From Blastobasis lacticolella (lineage: Eukaryota > Arthropoda > Insecta > Lepidoptera > Blastobasidae), in contig LR990051.1 in NCBI GenBank assembly GCA_905147135.1, forward strand, positions 17,451,115 to 17,515,114: 64,000 bases of DNA, given 5' to 3'. This document shows, one piece after another, positions 10,083-21,083 of the stretch. Within the stretch, counting starts at the first letter, position 1. The number at the start of each line of letters is the position of its first letter. The notes below the pieces were generated by a model. That model saw only the letters and a list, made by a program, of their open reading frames with translations. It was not told the DNA's origin and ran no database searches. The translations under genes were made by a program, and so were the position numbers.

Positions 10083-10280
10083 AGCGACCTGCCCCGGCTT
10101 CGCATGGGTTTTCTCGGCTTTTCTTTACTATAATCAACATCATCTTGGATGGTCTCGCACGGCACGCGAGGGCCCGAGGTCCGCCTTCCTACTCTTCTTT
10201 ATGCACTTCGCTTGGTTTTCCGTCTGGGTGAGTACCACCGTCGTCGCTATTTCTAGCCCTAAATAACATTGTTCGGTTTG
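10083..10280 (-). mobile_element. Compound repeat: Helitron-like end, SINE-A tail, dispersed repeat X
   Basis: CTAGCGACCTGCCCCGGCTTCGC is the Helitron-like terminus in reverse. CATCTTGGATGG...GAGGGCCCGAGGTCCGCC resembles the reverse of the SINE-A tail. GTCTGGGTGAGTACCACCG through GGTTTGAAAG matches repeat X at 43870-43940. The three pieces are short and the joins are uncertain. Confidence 0.4.
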
Positions 10281-10399
10281 AAAGCTAAAAGTAACTAGTT
10301 TCATCCCACCCCTCACACTGACATCAAAACATCGGTTCAGCATTTTTGTTTAAAGACGGACAGTTTGCATGAACGCGATTAGTGAAAGTAACATGGTAA

Positions 10400-10585
10400 A
10401 ACTTTCACATTCAGGATACTGAATGTGAAACCATGATCCAATCTGGTCCGAGTCCTCAGTTAAATGGGTCACAGTGGACAGATGGTAGTAGTTATCTGTT
10501 CAGCCAAATCCTGGATCATGCTGAAAACGGATCCCGTGCCCTCGCACGTAACCACCGGGGTAATGAGGCCAAGATGACAGTAAGT
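10400..10585 (+). mobile_element. SINE-A body fragment
   Basis: CCATGATCCAATCTGGTC, CAGCCAAATCCTGGATCATG and CTCGCACGTAACCACCGGGG follow the SINE-A body and tail without the tRNA-like head. Confidence 0.6.
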
Positions 10586-10654
10586 ATAAAAAAAGGTTTT
10601 CACTGAATCGGCATCATTCGAGTGATACCCTAGCATTGGTAATGTACCTTCCAG

Positions 10655-10850
10655 TGCTCCATGGGGTGGGGATTTAGGGAACCGTGGCTTTGGCAGTGGA
10701 GTGGCTTTTGACTTTTTGCTGCCAGAGCAACGTGTTATAGAGGTGGGCAACGCATTGGCGATACTCTTGATGTTGCTAATGTCTATAGGCAGTGGTGACT
10801 ACTTTATCAGGTGGCCCGCTTGCCTGTTTGCCTATCGTATGTCATAAAAA
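10655..10850 (+). mobile_element. LINE/SINE tail repeat
   Basis: GAGGTGGGCAACGCATTGGC, then TCTATAGGCAGTGGTGAC, CAGGTGGCCCGCTTGCC and an A-run, is the dispersed tail shared with 16270-16371 and, in reverse, 17030-17107. Confidence 0.55.
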
Positions 10851-11190
10851 AATAACCTTGGCTATGGTAACTGTTTTAACATCAGGTGGCCCATCTTGTT
10901 TGCCAGCTTAGTGATTCGGAAAATAGAGTAAATCGTGTTTTCATTTTCGATTCCTGGAACTCGTGAAAAATATTTAACTCAACCGAGTGTACAGATTTTT
11001 TTTTGATCAACTTGTCTAAAAATCTAAATTTGTATACCTACAGATAATAATAATAAATATGCTTGGACAATTCACACAGCACCAAAGCAAGTTATGGGTG
11101 CTAGATTACTGATAAACTACTTATATACTTTTTAAATACGTACTTATGATACATATAGCACCTAGACCGGTAAGAGAAATTAAAATTCAT
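10851..11190. other. AT-rich non-coding sequence
   Basis: Contains a weak repeat of CAGGTGGCCCATCTTGTTTGCC near 10890, otherwise nothing recognised. Confidence 0.4.
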
Positions 11191-11194
11191 CACA

Positions 11195-11280
11195 ATGTCT
11201 GCCCTGCCGGGAATCGAATCCGGAATCTCTGCGTAGCTGCCCGGCATGCTAACCAATCGAACTACTCAGGTCGTCAATTA
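11195..11280 (-). mobile_element. SINE-B tRNA-like head, antisense
   Basis: Read on the minus strand: GACGACCTGAGTAGTTCGAT, then CATGCCGGGCAG and a GGATTCGATTCCCGGC B box. This is the head of SINE family B; no body follows. Confidence 0.6.
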
Positions 11281-12000
11281 TTTCAGATTGAAATTAAATC
11301 TATGTATGCAGTAGGTGTATTGCCCAAGGTAGGTAAAATGCCTAAATTGCAAGAAAAAGAATATCCGTGAGTATACTTTATTACGACGTCGCTCTATAGC
11401 ACGTGAGCGTGACTCATAAGTGTCAGTCATGTCGTGTTATGATTGTGACTCGCACGGTTTCTTATATTTCTGATCTTTCTTTAACCCCCAACTTAAAATG
11501 AGGGGTATCATTAGTTTGACGTGTGTATCTGTGGCTTTGTGTATCTGTCTGTGGCATCGTAGCTTCCGCACGGATAGACCAATTTAGATGCGGCTTTCTC
11601 TATTTGAAAGCCATTTTTATCGCGATGGTTTTCAGCCTTGTATAATTAAAATCGATTCTGTAGTTATATACACACTCTTTTAAATAACGATTTCAAACAT
11701 CAATGACCCCTGCTTTCAAATAGGCCAAGCTGTACATCCCATGGCCCCTTTCTGCCCTCACTTCGTCCACGTAATTATCCCACTTGTAGGGGCTCCGATA
11801 TTTATTGGTTGGGTAACTTCAAGCGACCTTTCGGTACAAAAATGTTTGCAGGTTGCTCTGAACCGTATTTCGTATCAAATATTTTATTTTCAACACAATT
11901 TGTGAAATTGGGGTTTCGTAAGTGAAGTGTGCTTATTTCAGTAGCACGGTAGCTTGTTAATCGAAGGACTAATAACTTCAAGACTCTTTCTATCTTCATC
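11281..12000. other. Dispersed-repeat debris, non-coding
   Basis: At about 11485-11660, the sequence with CCCCAACTTAAAATGAGGGG, GTGTGTATCTGTGGC and TAGCTTCCGCACGGATAGACC is shared in part with 27570-27700 and, in reverse, 17280-17460. It has no coding frame. Confidence 0.4.
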
Positions 12001-12002
12001 AT

Positions 12003-12230
12003 ATTCAGTCCACTGCAGGACTTAGGTTCTCTCCCACGAAAGGGTTGGTCACACTTGGCAGCGGGTTGGAGATCGTAATGCTATAAATATAACAATGGAA
12101 AACGCTGCTGCCCATTTTCCAGCCTACAGAGACTCTAGATCTTTTGCCTCTAAAACATTAGTCGCCTTGTACGACACCTACGATATGTTAGGGGCTGGTG
12201 CGATTCTACTCGCTACAACACGGCCAACTC
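12003..12230 (-). mobile_element. TGATGATG-tailed SINE-like repeat
   Basis: Minus-strand copy with GTCGTACAAGGCGACTAATG, CTGGAAAATGGGCAGCAGCG and the CCTAAGTCCTGCAGTGGACTG block; part of the GTGGAGATTATGGC segment is deleted. Confidence 0.7.
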
Positions 12231-12304
12231 TTAATTACTACGGATTATGTTGTTTGTTTCTCAATTAATAAGAACATTTTTAAAGTCATTGGCACATGAC
12301 AGCT

Positions 12305-12366
12305 CTGGGTTTTGAACCCGGTACTAATCTGCCTCTAGCTTACGAGTCCGAGCGACTGAGCGTCGG
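12305..12366 (-). mobile_element. SINE-A head fragment, antisense
   Basis: TTTTGAACCCGGTACTAAT and AGCTTACGAGTCCGAGCG are the reverse of the SINE-A B box and anticodon arm. Confidence 0.5.
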
Positions 12367-12410
12367 AACGAAGTAAATAAAGGGCTAAGTTCAAAGCGGC
12401 GCTCAATCTT
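12366..12410. repeat. Short dispersed repeat, copy 1
   Basis: GAACGAAGTAAATAAAGGGC followed by TTCAAAGCGGCG recurs at 12926-12968 with few changes. Confidence 0.45.
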
Positions 12411-12504
12411 CAGATACACATGCAAAATGGTTTCACTTATCTCATTCCAATGCCTAATACAGTACAAACGAATTTGCTGACAAATAATTTTTAGTTGTTT
12501 CGAC

Positions 12505-12707
12505 GACCTGAGTGGTTCGGTCAACATCACGCCGGTCTGCAAGAAATGCCAGGCAGAAATTGAAATGATGAAGTTTAATTTCTGTTACGGGTCTGGGTGT
12601 TCTATGTATAATAAGTATGTATTAAAATAAAAAAGTATATAAGTAGTTTATCAGTTATCTAGCACCCATAACACAAGCTTTGCTTACTTTGGGGCTAGAC
12701 GGCGCCC
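12505..12707 (+). mobile_element. SINE family B (tRNA-Gly-like head), decayed
   Basis: CGACCTGAGTGGTTCGGTC, then GCAGAAATTGAAATGATGAA, TTTCTGTTACGGGTCTGGG, TGTTCTATGTATAATAAG and TTGGGGCTAGACGGCGC follow the family, but the B box is lost. Confidence 0.75.
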
Positions 12708-12784
12708 GTAAAAAAAAAAAGTTGCTGTGCTGAAGTTCGATTATCCCATCGTAATCACACTAATCTCTCTAATATATGATACGG

Positions 12785-12895
12785 TCAAGCGGGGTGAGAG
12801 TCTTGGAACTAGATGGTTCTAGTTCCATAACTCTGCGTGAGTTGCTTAACTTTGGTCACAGGTCTCGCAAGCACGCTGCCACTAGACAAGTTCCG
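12785..12895 (-). mobile_element. 5S-derived element fragment, antisense
   Basis: On the minus strand, CTAGTGGCAGCGTGCTTGCG, then GAGACCTGTGACCAAAGTTA and AGCAACTC correspond to the 5S-like head of the copy at 49993-50110. Confidence 0.55.
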
Positions 12896-13164
12896 TTTTT
12901 TCACAATTTCATAAAAATTTCAAGAGCAACGAAGTAAATAAACGGCCAAATTCAAAGCGGCGGTCAAGCACTTCAAGTTAGGTATTTTCCCTTTTGTGAA
13001 TAAAGTCCATGTTAAATCTACTGTGTTGGAGTGAATTAAACTTGTTGAGACGTAAATTCGAACAAATTGTTACAAAATGGTGGAATAAATAGGCCGTTTT
13101 AACTTTTTATAAGGGTTTAAATGTAAAAGGCAGGGTTTATATAGCTTGAATAATTACCGAGAAC
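12896..13164. other. Short repeat copy 2 and non-coding sequence
   Basis: 12926-12968 repeats the 12366-12410 segment; the rest is AT-rich and unassigned. Confidence 0.4.
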
Positions 13165-13181
13165 ATTGCCAGGTATCCAAA

Positions 13182-13542
13182 GAGAGTCGGTGTACGAGTG
13201 GTTAAATATAAGACTCGTAAGCGAGAGGTACCGGGTTCGAATCCTATTGCGACCATGTACAAATGACTCTTTTCTGAGTTATGTACATTAGTTGAATGCT
13301 AACCGATGCTCTTATGGTGAGGGAAATCATCGTAATAAAACCTGCACATTGTGACGACTGAATGAATAACCATGATCAATTTTGCTCAGATTCCCCTGGC
13401 ATGGTCACGGAGGTTAGATGGCAGTCGCTCCACTGTAATTATCTGATCTGCCAAATCCTGAATCACAGTCTAGGTGGACTCCGGGCCCTCGTACACGAGA
13501 GCACAACCGTGACATTAACTCCAAGATGAATATTTTTTTTAT
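13182..13542 (+). mobile_element. SINE family A with target-site duplication
   Basis: Near full-length: tRNA-like head (GGTTCGAATCC B box), GAGTTATGTACATTAGTTGA, AACCTGCACATTGTG, GGAGGTTAGATGGCAGTCGC and tail ACATTAACTCCAAGATGA plus a T-run. Flanks are ATTGCCAGGTATCCAAA (13165-13181) and ATTGCCAGGTACTCAAA (13543-13559), a 17-bp duplication with two mismatches. Confidence 0.85.
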
Positions 13543-13559
13543 ATTGCCAGGTACTCAAA

Positions 13560-13990
13560 ACAATCAAACTATTCATTCTTATAAGCCTATGGGTTACGCA
13601 TAGGATCAACATTAAGTACATTGCATTTTTTCTCATAACTCACTATGACCCACTCACTTCTGTGGTGAAAACCGATTTCAAATTTATTGTGTACTTTATA
13701 AGAAGTGAACTAGGAGCAGCAACTATACACACAACTAGGTACAAAACAATTACCTATTCAAACCAAAATTATGTAAATTAGTTCAAGTTTTGTTACTTTG
13801 GCAAGTTCAGCTATTCAGGCCGTTTCAAGGGAAATTTCAACAATATTACTTCAATGTAGCACACATTCTGTAGACCTGCGGAAAGAATTTTCTTTTATGA
13901 AATATGTAGCGCCTGTTCTCGCTTCCACAATTTATCTGTACATCTTTATTGTAATTATAAAGTTGAGTATCTAAAAGTCTAGTTAAGTGA
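13560..13990. other. AT-rich non-coding sequence
   Basis: Nothing recognised. Confidence 0.45.
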
Positions 13991-13998
13991 ACATCACT

Positions 13999-14150
13999 AC
14001 AGGTTATAAAACAAAGTCCCACGCCGTGTCTGTATGTCTATCTGTTCGCGCAAACTCAAAAACTACGGAACGAATTTCAATGGGTTTCACCTCATCTTGG
14101 TCATGGTGCGCGAGACGCGAGGCGCGAGAGACCAGGACATTAACGCGAAG
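13999..14150 (+). mobile_element. Helitron-like fragment joined to SINE-A tail remnant
   Basis: TATAAAACAAAGTCCCACGCC and GAACGAATTTCAATGGGTTT are the start of the family at 9538; it breaks into CATCTTGGTCATGG...GAGAGACCAGGACATTAACG, which resembles SINE-A tail pieces. Confidence 0.35.
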
Positions 14151-15190
14151 AGAAAAAGGAGTAGGAGGTGAAAGACGATTGGAGGAGGATTTTCACAAGC
14201 TTTTATTTAACTTGCGCTGTTCGTATTTAAGTTATCCGTCAAAATTTACAAACCATTTTTCGACCATTTGTTGGTATCCGATTTAGCTGAAATTTGGTTA
14301 GAATTCGAATTAGAATATGTTTATTCCAAGAAGCAATACAAATACATAGTACACAGAGAGAAACAAATTCATAATTTCAACATGGAAAGTATCTTGCACT
14401 GCTCAAGGAATCGGAGCCGACTCAGCATATTGTTGCCAGTCGGTGAAACTAGCAACACTGATATTCTGTCAGCACCAGAGTTGCACAGCTAAATACAAAG
14501 GTATACCTATGTAGCTAGCATGACAATGCATTAATGGTCTGATGATGGAGTCGGAAGATGGTCATCGGGACTAATGATGGCAATTGTGTTTGAGCTCTTT
14601 GGAATGATCTTGATGAGTCGGTACTATACCGCTCGATAAAAGCTTGTTATGAAAAAATGTTTTTCATTTGTGAACTTATACCCTTTCAGACTCACCATAC
14701 CACTGCCTGTACCCCTAGTGGAGCCGTAGGTTGCCCCTAGCGGCTCTTCAGTATTTGTGATGACTATGTCATGTCACCATACTACATTTCAAATAATTCT
14801 CATACGTCCTGGTATTCTATAACTCGTATAGTGCATATAAAACTTCGTCCATTCGCTTAGTCATTAGCCCCACCTTACACTGGAACTCAACCCTTTTATG
14901 TGGTTGTAAAAGACGCAGTAAAGACGCCCTTCTCCGTATTAACGTGAAAACTTTCTAATAAAGTTAATTAAACTAGGATTATTAGTTGATGTGGTTGTTT
15001 TATTCTGTCCAAAGTTATTTCGACCAAGTGTCATACCAATTCTTTTTTTTTTTTTGGAACTGTAGTGACACATTATTATCAAAACCAATTCCAGTTTTCG
15101 AGTATTCCTTACTCCTCGATTACAGAATGAACAGCAATATCAATAAAAAAATCAGTTAAAGACAGCTTTTAAAAAACTGAAAAGTTAAAA
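14151..15190. other. Non-coding stretch, nothing recognised
   Basis: No supported gene or repeat. Frames here are short and without domains. Confidence 0.45.
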
Positions 15191-15201
15191 ACAAGCCGAA
15201 T

Positions 15202-15478
15202 CATCAATATCACACTCCAGAACAGTCCACTGCTGGACTAAGGGCCTCTCCCGCGAAAGGGAGATTTTTTTATTGCCTTGATATTCTTAATTGCCATAAT
15301 CTTCACGCTTAGCCAGGTTGGAGATCGCAGTGATATAAATATAACAATGGAAAACGCTGCTGCCCATTTTCCAGCCTACGGAGACTAGATCTTTTGCCTC
15401 GAAAACATTAGTCGCTTTGTACGACACGCACGAGTGTAAGGGGTTAGTGCTATTCTACTCTGCCGGACACCACACGGC
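15202..15478 (-). mobile_element. TGATGATG-tailed SINE-like repeat with target-site duplication
   Basis: Full 5' end on the minus strand (GGCCGTGTGGTGTCCGGCAG). Flanked by CAAGCCGAAT at 15192-15201 and 15479-15488 (10 bp, perfect). Confidence 0.85.
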
Positions 15479-15488
15479 CAAGCCGAAT

Positions 15489-16187
15489 GGTGTAAATAAA
15501 TAGGTGCATAAAGTAATGTTAGTAAAATTGGAATTTGAAAGCAGCTTAACATTATGCAAAAAATCTGCAATTTGGAATTTTTTTAAAACACAACAATACC
15601 CTAACTATCGAAATCCATCCATCCGTTTAGATACGAGGTAATCAAGAAATTTATAAACTTACAAACCAACATACAGTTACACACAATATAGCCGCGAAAA
15701 ACATAACCTTTACTTGGCAGTCGGATAAAAAGTAAATAACTTTAGCGGTGACACTAAATTTCTTTTCTTTTTTATATTGATGTTCGTTCTCTACAATATC
15801 GTTGATATCAGACAAAAGGATTCCCAACAAAATAGCGATAACCGATCCTAGCCATTGTTGACTTTCTCTGTATTAAGTGTCCATTTTGTTTGTTGACAAG
15901 ACCCAGCGTGTGATTTCCATTTTAGGAAAAATATCGTATAAAAAAGGAATTGGATGTACACTTGCGGCTGGCCTGTTTCACAACTGAACAAATACCTATT
16001 GATCCGGGATTCATAAACAAATATGTATATGTATAATGTTGTAATAGTCAAAGCGATTGTTAGATGTCGTAACTGTCGTAGACTACATCGCGCATGACAG
16101 TTGCGGCAGCATTTAGCCATATAGACCAAGATAGATAGATAGATAAATTCTTTATTGCTCACACAAGAATAATTACATTAAAAAGTT
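15489..16187. other. AT-rich sequence with a GATA run
   Basis: A short (GATA) tract at 16130-16147 leads into AAATTCTTTATTGCTCACAC, which looks like a reversed LINE 3' end. No gene. Confidence 0.4.
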
Positions 16188-16371
16188 CGGATGTGGAATG
16201 AGCTCCCAGCCACAGTGTTTCCTTTGGACTACGACATGGGATCGTTCAAGAGGTATATTAGAGGTCTCTTCATTGGTGACTCCCCTGGTGTTGCTGATGT
16301 CCATAGGCGGCGGTGACAACTTTCCATCAGGTGGCCCGCATGCCTGTTTGTCTGCCGGATAACATAAAAAA
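16188..16371 (+). mobile_element. LINE 3' end (CR1/jockey type)
   Basis: The plus frame reads WNELPATVFPLDYDMGSFKR then YIRGLFIGDSPGVADVHRRR, the C-terminal motif of CR1/jockey LINE RT proteins, followed by CCATCAGGTGGCCCGCATGCC and an A-run. 5' truncated. Confidence 0.7.
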
Positions 16372-16835
16372 AAAGTTCCCAAATGAAAAATACTTTTTCA
16401 TAACAATCTTTTATCGCGCGGTATGGTACATATCCATTAAGACCATTCTAAAGGCCCAGACACGATGGGGTTATGTTGTTGCATAATTATTTCCTATGAC
16501 CACCTTCCGACTCCATCATCGGACCAGTTCCATGGTACCAAATTAATGCATTGTCATCCAAGTTCCATAGGAATACCAAATATCAGATCAATAACAAATG
16601 ATCGAATAATGGTTTGCAAATTTTGACGAATATCTTTCTAAAATACATACGAACGGTGCAAGTTAAATAAAGGCTTGTAAAAAATTGAACTAAGTTGAAG
16701 AAAAAGGAGAACTTTTTAATTAGACGCTTCTGTTTCTAACAAATAAAGTTACCTAACTAAAATGTAAACCGTCGGAACAACGGGAAAACAAGTAAAGACT
16801 TGTTGCGAAAATTGTTTTACTTTACGTTTTTTTTT
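16372..16835. other. Non-coding stretch, nothing recognised
   Basis: No supported feature. Confidence 0.45.
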
Positions 16836-17023
16836 AATTCATGCGGTAGACCACGCACCGGAAGACACAGCGTGGGTAGGCCTCCCACAAGGTGGAGTGA
16901 CGACCTGGTAAGGATCGCAGGTACCAGCTGGATGCGGAAGGCACAGGATCGCCCTTTGTGGAGATCTCTGGGTAGGCCTATGCACAGTAGTGGGTGTCTT
17001 TTGGCAGATATGACGATGATGAC
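16836..17023 (+). pseudogene. RTE-type LINE C-terminus
   Basis: The frame reads RRPRTGRHSVGRPPTRWSDD then LVRIAGTSWMRKAQDRPLWR, the R-x-GRPP-x-RW-x-DD ... W-x-R-x-AQDR-x-x-W motif that ends RTE-clade proteins. It finishes in a short GATGATG tail. 5' truncated. Confidence 0.75.
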
Positions 17024-17029
17024 GGTAGA

Positions 17030-17107
17030 CAAACAGGCAAGCGGCCCGCCTGATGAAAAGTGGTCACCGCTGCCTATAGATATTAGCAATACCATTGCCC
17101 ACCTCTA
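17030..17107 (-). mobile_element. LINE tail fragment, antisense
   Basis: ACAAACAGGCAAGCGGCCCG and AAAGTGGTCACCGCTGCC are the reverse of the 10655-10850 tail. Confidence 0.55.
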
Positions 17108-17239
17108 AAACCCTGGGACACGGTACACTGACACTTAAAGGTTCTTCATACACCTACCTATGGAGCACTGGCGATCTTACTACCGACAGGAAAACAATAC
17201 TATTTATAACTTAACAGGCAAAAAAGTCGGAGAACTCCC

Positions 17240-17475
17240 GACCAAGCATATATATACTTGAATATTTTCTAAACTACTGAACAGATTTTTGTTAAACAAG
17301 CTAAGAACCATATCAATGAAACTGGCTTTCAAACACAAAAAACGCATCCAAATCGGTCCATCCGTTCGGGAGCTACGATGCAACAGACAGACACACCGAT
17401 ACACAAAGTTACAAAGCTACAGATACATATGTCAAACTTATAACACCCCTGTTTTTTCGGAAAAAACGGGGGTAA
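17240..17475. repeat. Dispersed repeat ending in GGGAGCTACGATG...
   Basis: Shares CCATCCGTTCGGGAGCTACGATGC and CAGACAGACACACCGATACAC with 25895-25935 and, in reverse, 11520-11640. Non-coding. Confidence 0.45.
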
Positions 17476-17483
17476 GTAACAGG

Positions 17484-17698
17484 CACGCCTGCGCTAAGTC
17501 GGCCACAGGATACGTCAAAAACACCTACCGATATCAGGAATGAAATCCCGTGGGAGACCCTGGAAGCGATGGCAAAGACATCGCTAAGTCGGATGGTATA
17601 CGACGTGGGGATGCTTGAGGCCGGGAGAAGTGGAGGAAGAAAAGTAAAAAAGCGGACCATAGCATAATCCGGGATAGACGCTAAGATGATGATAATTA
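17484..17698 (+). pseudogene. RTE-type LINE C-terminus, second family, decayed
   Basis: GGATACGTCAAAAACACCTA, GACATCGCTAAGTCGGATGG, GAAGTGGAGGAAGA and GGGATAGACGCTAAGATGATGA follow the RTE-like 3' end also seen at 29970 and 36205. Stops and frameshifts are present. Confidence 0.6.
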
Positions 17699-17936
17699 TG
17701 GTCCTTCCTAGGCCTTCCTAGACCTGTTGCCTGTAACGTATTACTGGGGCGTACGAAGCACGTGGCCAAACCAGCGTAAGTGAGTTATCTGCAATGTCGC
17801 TCACGCCTAGGTTGAACGCATGCGCTACGGACTAGATAAATTAGTTCGATTCCGTTGTGTTATAATTGTGCTTGTGCGTGTGTTTAAGAGACATTTCAAT
17901 ACTATCTAATAAATTTGTTGTTAAAAATGAATATTA
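17699..17936. other. Non-coding sequence
   Basis: Nothing recognised before the target-site duplication of the R1-type element. Confidence 0.4.
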
Positions 17937-17951
17937 AAGGTTGTCCCACCT

Positions 17952-20291
17952 TATTTATAATTTTTACATCAGGAAATTCATTTACGAATACCCGCCAGCC
18001 GGGGAAGCGAGCGGATTATGTGGGACTAACCCGTCGCAATGAGGCAACGGTCCTACCCACTAAAACCTGATGGTGCCCTTCTAGCCGCATATTGACGAAG
18101 TCACGGTACGTGTGGGGAGGGAATCCCCATATTGCCCGTTAACTCCGCCAGAGGGTCGCTCGCTCAACGCGAGCTTAAACTCAGGAGGTGGACTTTAGGC
18201 CCACTGCCAAAACAGCGCACTATGGTAACGTGCCGGGACACAGCGGCACGTCTAACCATCTCAGGAGCTCACAGTGAGCGACAAGTGGTCCCCATACTTG
18301 CCGCCCGAGCTCCCGTTAAGGAGCGCGGTGGGAGGTGGCGCACATAATCTCGCCTCCTCCGTCCGACCCTCCGACGACGGATCGGGTCCGAGAGGGCATC
18401 CTCTTCCCTTATCCGCTCCGCCGCCTCCTTCTGCGTTATGACTGTTTCACAGAAGATGGTCATAGCCATCCAGCACCTCTTACTGTAGACCATAGCCCTA
18501 ACTACGGCCGGCAGCGATAGGTCCGTCCCCACAGCAGTGACAAGCGCCGCGCGCGGTTCCGCCCATGCTGGGCAATCCGCCATAGTGTGCTGCGCCGAGT
18601 CTTCAGCGGCCCCACACTCATGACACTGTGGCGTCGGTTCCCTTCTCGCCACCTTGTGCAGATATTTGCCAAAGCAGCCATGGTCCGACAGCACCTTCAC
18701 TAGGCGGAAGGTTAATGCCCCCCCGCGTCTCTGAACCCATTCTTTTAGAACGGGGCGAATAGCTTCAACCGTACGGTGCCCGGCACTTGGCTCCTCAAGC
18801 TGTCGTGCCCACTTAACAAGCAGCTCATCCCGGGCGTGGAGCTGCCATCGCCTGACTTCCTCAGGGCTGCGGTCCCTATCTTCTAAGCGCACTTCAACCG
18901 TCCGCCTATATATTACTGCCAGCACCTCTGCCTCGAGGTCCCACGGCGGCGTCCCCGCGAGAACACACGCCGCCTCGAAGGATATGGTGCGGTATCCGCG
19001 TATCATTCTGACCGCCATGACCCTTTGCGGCCTGCGCAGCAACGTCTTATTATGAGCGGCCAGAGCATCCACCCACACCGGTGCCCCATACAGCGCCATC
19101 GACTTGATGACCCCTGTATAGAGGCGCCGACACAATGTCTTAGGGCCTCCCAGATTTGGGAGCAAGCCACTTAAGGCACATGCAGCCCTGATCAGCTTAG
19201 GTGTTAATCCGCTGAAGTGGTCGCAGTAAGAATCCAACATCAGCCCAAGGTATCGCATTGACGGCTGAATGTCAATTCGAGTACCACAAACCAATAGATA
19301 GGCTCCTTGCGGTGAAGCCCTCCGAGGCCCGTGGAAGCATATGGCCTCAGATTTGTTGAGAGCCACTTCAAGTCCCAAACGCCGAATACGGTGGACCACT
19401 TCTGCAACACCCGCCGTAGCGAGTAGAGACACCTCCCGGTAGTTTTTACCACATGCAGTGACCAGCGTGTCGTCGGCGTAACATGTTAAGTCAACGCCGC
19501 GGAGAGTGACGCCCCGGAGAACCCAGTCGTAGCCTATATTCCACAGGAGCGGCCCAAGAACTGACCCTTGTGGAACACCGCACGACATGTGACATTCGCA
19601 CCCTCCATTTTGCCCTTGATAGACTATTCGCCTGTCAGCTAAGTAGGACTCTATAACTTGGCAAAGGTACAGGGTTACGCCGTGATAACAAAGTGCCTCT
19701 CTTATGCAAGCCCAGGGTAGGCTGTTAAATGCGTTAGCAATATCCAGTGATACTGCTACAACAACCTCGCCCTGAGAGACTGCTTCCTCAGTCAAGGCCT
19801 TCACTCGCGTTCCCTCTGTCTTCATATGTTTGATAAGGCGGTGAGCGACAATCCTCTCAAAGAGTTTAGCCGTTTCGTCAAGTAAGACGAGGGGCCGGTA
19901 TGCCGACGGCGATTCGGCAGGTCGACCCGCTTTGTGAAGAAGACCCGCTGTTTGAGGCACTCGGTGTAAAGCTGGCGAAGCCTCGGCTCTAAAGCATCCA
20001 AGGCCATGACTAGTGCTTTGCCATGGATACCATCGGGCCCGGGAGCCTTATTCTTGGCGCGGAGCTTCATAACAGCTACAGCAAGCTCCCCTTCAGACAC
20101 CTCTGGCACCACACTTTCGACTTGAATTGTCGTAGGTTGTGCCATTGGCGGAGGATCAAAATCCTCCCTACTCGGGAAAAGGGTCGCCACAATACTATCT
20201 AGCAATCGAGGCTGGAGAGTCTGTGTTAGTGGAGGTGTCCAGGGGCGGAGTTAACCCATAACCATTCTATATGGTTGGCCCCATGTATCTC
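17952..20291 (-). mobile_element. R1-type LINE, 5' truncated, with 15-bp target-site duplication
   Basis: The element is flanked by perfect copies of AAGGTTGTCCCACCT at 17937-17951 and 20292-20306. The 3' part is a roughly 315-bp UTR ending in a TGTAAAAATTATAAATA-like tail. The 5' end is truncated within the RT gene, so no ORF1 or endonuclease is present. An insertion target outside rDNA plus the truncation mark it as an ordinary dispersed copy. Confidence 0.85.
18269..20240 (-). pseudogene. R1-type reverse transcriptase, broken ORF2
   Basis: Two overlapping frames cover the RT. The upstream frame (to about 19822) carries NKAPGPDGIHGKAL; the downstream frame (from about 19960) carries ESPSAYRPLVLLDE, VAVSLDIANAFNSLPW, SCGVPQGSVLGPLL and an intact catalytic YADD near residue 161 of that frame. 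A CCHC knuckle (CHECG...H...C) sits near the C-terminus, typical of R1-group proteins. Two defects are visible: a frameshift with small deletion between ECLKQ and the KAGRPAES block, and an in-frame loss of the GFR-G-S-T block (RT motif 2) between KTEG and RVKALTEEA. The first codons of both frames are not ATG, so neither is a real start. In a live element this protein would prime reverse transcription at a nicked target; this copy cannot. Confidence 0.85.
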
Positions 20292-20317
20292 AAGGTTGTC
20301 CCACCTGCCTGAACACA

Positions 20318-20350
20318 CCACACCACTACCACCACCACCACCACTACCTA
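20318..20350. repeat. (CCA)n microsatellite
   Basis: CCACTACCACCACCACCACC tract just outside the R1-type element. Confidence 0.7.
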
Positions 20351-20511
20351 TCACTGGCAAACTCGACACGTATTTTGCGCCTCTACCGTCAGAAAACCGT
20401 TGAACGTTAGTAAGCAAAACCGAAAACTGCAGGGTGATGGGTGGCTCAATGAGATCGCCTCATCACGGTAGTGGGCGTGGATCTCAGTTTCCCAACCATC
20501 ATGTCCTGTAT

Positions 20512-20856
20512 AATAATCATCTTGGCGTTAATGTCCCGGCTGTGCCGGGGTCCGCCTTGACCATGATCCAGAATTTGGCGTTCAGGTAATTACAGTGGAG
20601 CGACTGCCATCTGACCTCCGTGACCCTGCTACCAGGGGAACCCGACCAGATTGAACCATGGTTACAAATTCAGTTGCCTGAATTTGCAAGTTTCATCACG
20701 ATGTTTTCCCTCACCGTAACAGCATTGGTTAGTATTCAACTAATGTACATAACTCAGAAAAGAGTCATTGGTACATGGCCGCAGTGGGATTCGAAACCGG
20801 TATCTCTCGCTTACGAGTTGGATACTCGACCGCCCGGCTACCGACCCTCTTCCTCC
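20512..20856 (-). mobile_element. SINE family A inside an R1-type 3' end
   Basis: Full-length antisense copy from the tail (CATCTTGGCGTTAATGTCCC) to the tRNA-like head. Flanked by GTCCTGTAT at 20503-20511 and 20857-20865 (9 bp, perfect); the flanking LINE frame is restored when the insert and one repeat are removed. Confidence 0.9.
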
Positions 20857-21083
20857 GTCCTGTATGGTTGGAAATAAAAGATCATGGGAGGCAGTGATCA
20901 CCTTCTGCGAAGAGGTTAGGTCGCAGAAGGAGAGCGAAGAGCGGGGCGGGAGCGGGATCCGCTCTCTCTGCCGATCCGGAGAGCGCGGGCCAGGCGACGA
21001 GAAAATGAAGGCTTAACTTAAGCCCGTAAGAAAGAAAGATGAGAGCAGAAGAAATAAGAGGTGTTTGCCATAGCAAGTTACTC

